Below are positions 60,248 to 64,000 of a stretch of 64,000 bases of DNA, piece after piece. The stretch spans positions 1-64,000 of the forward strand of contig JAFALA010000079.1 in the NCBI GenBank assembly GCA_019234815.1, in the 5' to 3' direction. The position numbers and the translations under genes were made by a program. Numbering within the stretch: the stretch's first letter is position 1; each line of letters opens with the position of its first letter. This DNA is from Burkholderiaceae bacterium. Lineage in GTDB: Bacteria; Pseudomonadota; Gammaproteobacteria; Burkholderiales; Burkholderiaceae_C. The notes beneath the pieces were generated by a model that saw only the letters and a list, made by a program, of their open reading frames with translations, was not told the DNA's origin and made no database searches.

Positions 60248-60709
60248 ATGAGGCCGCCATTGGACGATCGTGGCCAGGGTCTTTCGCTGGTGTGCCGCGT
60301 GGGCCAACGGCATCTCTGCGCGCTTCCGCTGCGCTACGTCCAGGAGACCTTGCGGCCGCTGCCGCTGGTGCCCATGTCCGGCGCGCCCAATTTCGTGCTC
60401 GGCCTGTCGCGGATTCGCGGCAATCCTGCGCCTGTCGTGGACTTGGCTCAGCTGTTGAGCGACAAGCCCGGCGTGACGACGCGCTGGATCAGCATGGCCG
60501 TCGAGGGCCGCAGCCTGGCCGTTGCCGCTGAGAGCGTGCTGGGCTTGCAGCCGCTCGATGCCAGCGATGAACACGCGGTGGCGCCCTTGCTGCGCCTGGC
60601 CTGCAAGGAAGCCGTTCGCGCCGTGGCGTCCCTGGATGCCGAGTTGCTGCTGGTCCTGGATGCCACGCGGGTGATCGACCTCGTGCCTTCCGAAAGGAGC
60701 GAGGCATGA
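60248..60709 (+). CDS. CheW-like coupling protein (WspB-type)
   Basis: 153 aa, GAGGAG upstream. CheW fold: LVCRVGQRHLCALPLRYVQET and SRIRGNPAPVVDLAQLL, missing CheA kinase parts. It couples the chemoreceptor to a CheA-type kinase. Its four-base overlap with the next gene (cheR) indicates an operon. WspB-position by order. Confidence 0.85.
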   Translation: MRPPLDDRGQGLSLVCRVGQRHLCALPLRYVQETLRPLPLVPMSGAPNFVLGLSRIRGNPAPVVDLAQLLSDKPGVTTRWISMAVEGRSLAVAAESVLGLQPLDASDEHAVAPLLRLACKEAVRAVASLDAELLLVLDATRVIDLVPSERSEA

Positions 60710-62250
60710 GCGCCACGCCGATGCTGACGCCGAGCGGCCATGACATCGTGCAATTCGCGTCGGCCGTCAAGGACAGGCTGGGCCTGCTCTTTCCCGGGCG
60801 GCAACAGGACTGGCTGCGCGACATCTTCGAGCAGCGCCTGCGCGTCAAGGGCCTGGACGCTGTCGCTTATTTTTCCCAGCTGGATGCCGGCGCGCTGCCT
60901 GAGGAGACCCGTGTGCTCGCTGGCGCGCTCACGGTCGGAGAAACTTTTTTCTTTCGGCACAAGGAGCAGTTCGACGCGCTGCGCAACCATGTGCTGCCGC
61001 GCTTGATCGCCGCCAACCAGGCGACGCGCTCGCTGCGGATCCTGTCAGTCGGCTGTGCGAGCGGGGAGGAGCCTTATTCGATCGCGATGGCTCTGGAGGC
61101 GCTGGGAGGCTTGCCGGGCTGGGACGTGACGATCGTCGGCGTCGACGTCAATCCCAAGGCGATTGAAAAGGCGCGCGCGGCCTCCTACGGCGCATGGAGC
61201 CTGCGTGAAACGGGCGCCGACGAGCGCCAGCGCTGGTTCCGCATGAGCGGATCGAGCTATTTCCTGGCGCCATCGATTCGCGAACGCGTGCAATTCCACG
61301 AACTCAACCTGACGCAGCCGGCGCCGGAATTCTGGCGCAGCCAGCGCTTCGACCTGGTGTTCTGCCGCAATGTGCTGATGTATCTGGACCCTGCCGTCGC
61401 GCGGCAGGCCGTGGCTCGAATCCATCAGGCCACGGTGCCCGGCGCCTATTTGTTCCTGGGCCATGCCGAACACTTGCGCGACCTCAGCCGGGACTTCCAG
61501 CTGTGCCAGTCCCACAGCTGCTTCTACTACCGGCATGGAGATGCGGGCGAGGCCATCGATGTTGCGCGCGTCAGGGATGTCGATCGCGTCGAGGTGCCCA
61601 CTGGATCAGGCGCGGCGGCCGAGGCCGCGGCAGACATGGATTGGTTCGAAGCCATTTGCGGTGCCACGCAGCGGGTCCGCACGCTGGGGCAGCGGCTGCG
61701 AACCAAGGCGGGCTTCAGCAACACCGCATCGGATCCGACCGAACGCGGGTCGGCCATCGCCAAGGCGATGGCCTATTTTCGCCACGACCAGTTCGAGCAG
61801 GCCCTGCGCCTGCTCGGCGACGTCGATCCTTCCTGGTACCGCGACCCGGAGATTCAGCTGCTGCGCATCGTGCTGCTCGCGCATCAAGGCGAGCTGAAGC
61901 AGGCCGAATGCGCCGCCTCGACGCTGGTGTTGCCGCGGCCATGGATGGCCGAGGCCCACCATGCATTGGGTTTGTGCTTTGAAAACAGCGGCGACCATGC
62001 GTCCGCGCAGACGCGCTACAAGATGGCCGCTCAACTCGATCCCTTGTTTGCCATGCCGCGCATGCACCTGGGCCTGATGGCCCGCCGGCAAGGACGCGGG
62101 TTGGACGGCAAGCGCGAACTGGAGGACGCGCTGCTGCTGTTGGACACCGAGCAGGTGCGGCGCATCCAGCTGTTCGGCGGCGGCTTTGATCGCCGCGCGT
62201 TGCACGATGTGTGCCGCGCCGAGCTGCGTGCATTGAGGGCCGGCCCATGA
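60706..62250 (+). CDS. CheR methyltransferase with C-terminal TPR (WspC-type)
   Basis: 514 aa. CheR domain (about residues 12-285): LTVGETFFFRHKEQF, SVGCASGEEPYSIAM (SAM loop), CRNVLMYLD. A linker (about 290-355), then TPR-like repeats to the end (AMAYFRHDQFEQALRLLGDV, AHHALGLCFENSGDHASAQTRYK). WspC of Pseudomonas has the same CheR-TPR layout and methylates WspA. Overlaps both neighbours by four bases. Confidence 0.88.
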   Translation: MSATPMLTPSGHDIVQFASAVKDRLGLLFPGRQQDWLRDIFEQRLRVKGLDAVAYFSQLDAGALPEETRVLAGALTVGETFFFRHKEQFDALRNHVLPRLIAANQATRSLRILSVGCASGEEPYSIAMALEALGGLPGWDVTIVGVDVNPKAIEKARAASYGAWSLRETGADERQRWFRMSGSSYFLAPSIRERVQFHELNLTQPAPEFWRSQRFDLVFCRNVLMYLDPAVARQAVARIHQATVPGAYLFLGHAEHLRDLSRDFQLCQSHSCFYYRHGDAGEAIDVARVRDVDRVEVPTGSGAAAEAAADMDWFEAICGATQRVRTLGQRLRTKAGFSNTASDPTERGSAIAKAMAYFRHDQFEQALRLLGDVDPSWYRDPEIQLLRIVLLAHQGELKQAECAASTLVLPRPWMAEAHHALGLCFENSGDHASAQTRYKMAAQLDPLFAMPRMHLGLMARRQGRGLDGKRELEDALLLLDTEQVRRIQLFGGGFDRRALHDVCRAELRALRAGP

Positions 62251-62777
62251 CACTCCCGCGCGCGCAAGATTCGCTGGGCAAGGTCGAGCAGTGGCGGCAG
62301 AGCTTCGACCTGGGCTTCAGCGAGCCGAGGGCGGAGCTGCGCGCCGGCAGTGCCGACTACCTGGCCGTCCAGGTGGGCGGGCGCGACTTCGCCTTGTGCC
62401 TGAAGCAGATCGCGGCGCTGCATCCCTGGCGCGGAGTGGTTTCCTGCCCGAGTGAATGTGAACCTCTGCTGGGCCTGGGCGACATTGCGAACGTCGTGAT
62501 GCCCGTGTACGCGCTGCCGCGCCTCATGGGGCTTGCCGACGCGGCCTCGCCGGGCTGGCTGGTGGTCATGCAAGCCGCGCCCTGCGCGCTGGCCTTCGAC
62601 GCATTTCAGCAGTTCCTTCGGCTGGGGCCGGAGGCGCGCATCCATGCCCGGGACCCGGCCGAAGGACCGCGCCACGCCTTTGAAATGCTCCAGGTGGGGG
62701 TGTCGCACCGGCCCCTGATCGACTTGAGCTCGGTGCTGGACAGCATTCAAGCCCTGATCCAAGGACCAATCGTGTAG
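62247..62777 (+). CDS. Second CheW-like protein (WspD-type)
   Basis: 176 aa from ATG at 62247, overlapping the cheR stop. An N-terminal extension of about 35 residues precedes the CheW domain (YLAVQVGGRDFALCLKQIAAL, GLGDIANVVMPVYALPRL). In the Wsp order CheW-CheR-CheW-MCP, this is the WspD position. Eleven bases before the receptor gene. Confidence 0.82.
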   Translation: MTLPRAQDSLGKVEQWRQSFDLGFSEPRAELRAGSADYLAVQVGGRDFALCLKQIAALHPWRGVVSCPSECEPLLGLGDIANVVMPVYALPRLMGLADAASPGWLVVMQAAPCALAFDAFQQFLRLGPEARIHARDPAEGPRHAFEMLQVGVSHRPLIDLSSVLDSIQALIQGPIV

Positions 62778-62788
62778 GAGGACGCACC

Positions 62789-64000
62789 ATGTGGACGTTT
62801 GGAAAGAAGATCGCGCTGAGTTTTTCCCTGGCGTTCGCGATGCTGGCGGTCATCGGCATCGTGTCCTACCGCAGCGTTGATGCGCTGACGAAGACCAGCT
62901 ATTCGGTCACGCACACGCACCAGGTCCTGGAGCACGTCTCCAGCGTACTGAGCCAGCTGAAGGACGCCGAAACGGGCCAGAGAGGCTACCTTCTGACGGG
63001 CGATGACAACTACCTGGATCCGTTCCGAACCGGCACGGCCGGCACGCCCAAGCTGTTGCAGGACCTGCGCGAGCTGACCGCCGACAACCCGAACCAGCAG
63101 CGGCGGCTCGACGCCGTGGCGCCCTTGGTGGAGGCCAAGTTCGCCGAGCTGCGCCGTACCGTCGAACTCAGAAGGCAGTCCGGCCTGGATGCGGCCCTCA
63201 AGGTGGTCCTGACCGGCGAGGGCAAGCATGTGATGGACGATATCCGCCAGCTCGCCGATCAAATGGAGCGCGAAGAGCGCGAGCTCCTGAAGCAGCGCGC
63301 CGACGAGGTGGAAAGCGCGGCAGTGAGCGCCCGTGCGACGATTCTCTGGGGCACCTTCGTGTGCCTGCTGGTGACCGCCGCGGCCGGGGCCCTGATCACG
63401 CGTTCGCTGACGCAGCAGATCGCCGGGGCGGTCCAGCATGTCCAGCGCTCGTCCACCGAGCTGCAATCCGCCGCCAACCAGCAGGTGGCCGGCGCGCGCG
63501 AGTCCTCGACGTCGATGACGGAAGTCGCGACCACCATCAACGAACTGCTGGCCACCTCCAAGCAGATCGCCGAGAGCGCCCAGCGGGTCGCCGACATCGC
63601 GGAACAGACGGCCTTGGCGGCGCGCGACGGCGACGGCACCGTGGTCATCGCCAAGGAAACGATTGCCAGCATCCGGCAGCAGGTGGACATGGTGGTGGAC
63701 CACATGCTGGACCTGGGCCGCAAGTCGCAACAGATCGGCGCGGTGCTCGATATCGTCGCCGAGCTGGCCGAGCAGACCAACATCCTGGCCATCAACGCCA
63801 CGATCGAGGCCACCGGGGCGGGCGAGGGTGGCAAGCGCTTCGGCGTGGTGGCGGACGAAATCCGCAAGCTGGCCGACCGTGTCGCCGGATCGACCAAGGA
63901 GATCCGCGTGCTCATCGACGACGTGCGCGGCGCCGTCAATACGACGGTGATGGCGACCGAATCGGGGTCCAAGGCGGTGGACGCCGGCGCGCGGCATTTC
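62789..64000 (+). CDS. CHASE3-type methyl-accepting chemotaxis protein (WspA-like), truncated by window end
   Basis: 404 residues visible, open at the window end. TAGGAGGAC ahead of the ATG. TM1 about residues 7-26, CHASE3 periplasmic domain about 30-180 (QLKDAETGQRGYLLTGDD), TM2 about 188-208 (LWGTFVCLLVTAAAGALI), then the signalling domain. The tip reads AEQTNILAINATIEATGAGEG and RFGVVADEIRKLADRV, like the alternative-cellular-function receptors. It should sense an envelope or surface signal and drive a downstream kinase, expected just beyond the window. Confidence 0.88.
   Translation, partial: MWTFGKKIALSFSLAFAMLAVIGIVSYRSVDALTKTSYSVTHTHQVLEHVSSVLSQLKDAETGQRGYLLTGDDNYLDPFRTGTAGTPKLLQDLRELTADNPNQQRRLDAVAPLVEAKFAELRRTVELRRQSGLDAALKVVLTGEGKHVMDDIRQLADQMEREERELLKQRADEVESAAVSARATILWGTFVCLLVTAAAGALITRSLTQQIAGAVQHVQRSSTELQSAANQQVAGARESSTSMTEVATTINELLATSKQIAESAQRVADIAEQTALAARDGDGTVVIAKETIASIRQQVDMVVDHMLDLGRKSQQIGAVLDIVAELAEQTNILAINATIEATGAGEGGKRFGVVADEIRKLADRVAGSTKEIRVLIDDVRGAVNTTVMATESGSKAVDAGARHF

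Noticed and set aside
59775-60251. 158-residue plus-strand frame in the long gap before cheW
   Set aside because: No ribosome site or recognisable domain, composition unlike neighbours; only the 23-codon ORF at its end, in another frame, has a good ribosome site.
1-64000. CRISPR array, tRNA or rRNA genes, insertion sequences, integrase or prophage genes
   Set aside because: No regularly spaced repeats, tRNA cloverleaf sequence, transposase motif or phage gene was recognised.

Overview
The window is GC-rich, densely packed chromosomal DNA from a beta-proteobacterium of the order Burkholderiales. The PHA genes phaP and phaC-phaA-phaB, the pyruvate dehydrogenase genes aceE-aceF-lpdA with a lipoyl domain fused to E3, the order folD/prlC beside a sensor kinase, and glnA-(small gene)-ntrB-ntrC all fit this. 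Gene order leans to Comamonadaceae, but the genus cannot be fixed from the sequence. I see no rRNA, tRNA, IS element, prophage or CRISPR array. Almost everything looks like core or lineage-stable genome.

Layout. 1-6.1 kb: the 5' part of sulfite reductase cysI behind a TauE/SafE permease, a YbiB-like protein, a small lineage-specific protein, and an ornithine cyclodeaminase divergent from an Lrp/AsnC regulator. 6.1-18.1 kb: a patatin-like lipoprotein, a phasin with two palindromic operator candidates around its promoter, a nitroreductase, a 2-hydroxyacid dehydrogenase, an RlmN/Cfr-type radical SAM enzyme, rmuC-MFS, an alpha/beta-hydrolase with a C-terminal flavin-reductase-like domain, DUF2252-SulP, and a small secreted His6 protein. 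18.2-30.9 kb: prlC, folD, a FixJ-like response regulator and its sensor kinase, divergent from aceE-aceF-lpdA. 30.9-37.7 kb: DUF1304, GNAT, HDOD, a LapG/LapD pair, NUDIX, maiA, pgeF. 37.7-42.7 kb: phaCAB and a convergent IclR regulator. 42.8-47.5 kb: beta-propeller/polysaccharide deacetylase/fatty-acid-hydroxylase-like trio, EI24, and a CinA-N-like protein. 47.5-52.6 kb: glnA-ntrB-ntrC with a sigma-54 promoter. 52.6-55.5 kb: MBL hydrolase, def, tesA and a YbbA-like ABC ATPase. 55.5-64 kb: a REC-EAL regulator and a hybrid kinase, divergent from a Wsp-like chemosensory operon cut by the window end.

Three themes recur. Carbon storage and entry: PDH, PHA synthesis and granule protein. Nitrogen and sulfur assimilation: glnA/ntrBC, cysI, the sulfate-permease homologue. 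Cyclic-di-GMP signalling: LapD/LapG, HDOD, REC-EAL with its phosphorelay kinase, and the Wsp-like operon. The least described pieces are the hydrolase-flavin-reductase fusion, the DUF2252-SulP coupling, the envelope trio at 42.9-45.8 kb, and the c-di-GMP hub at 55.5-64 kb with a short leader ORF.
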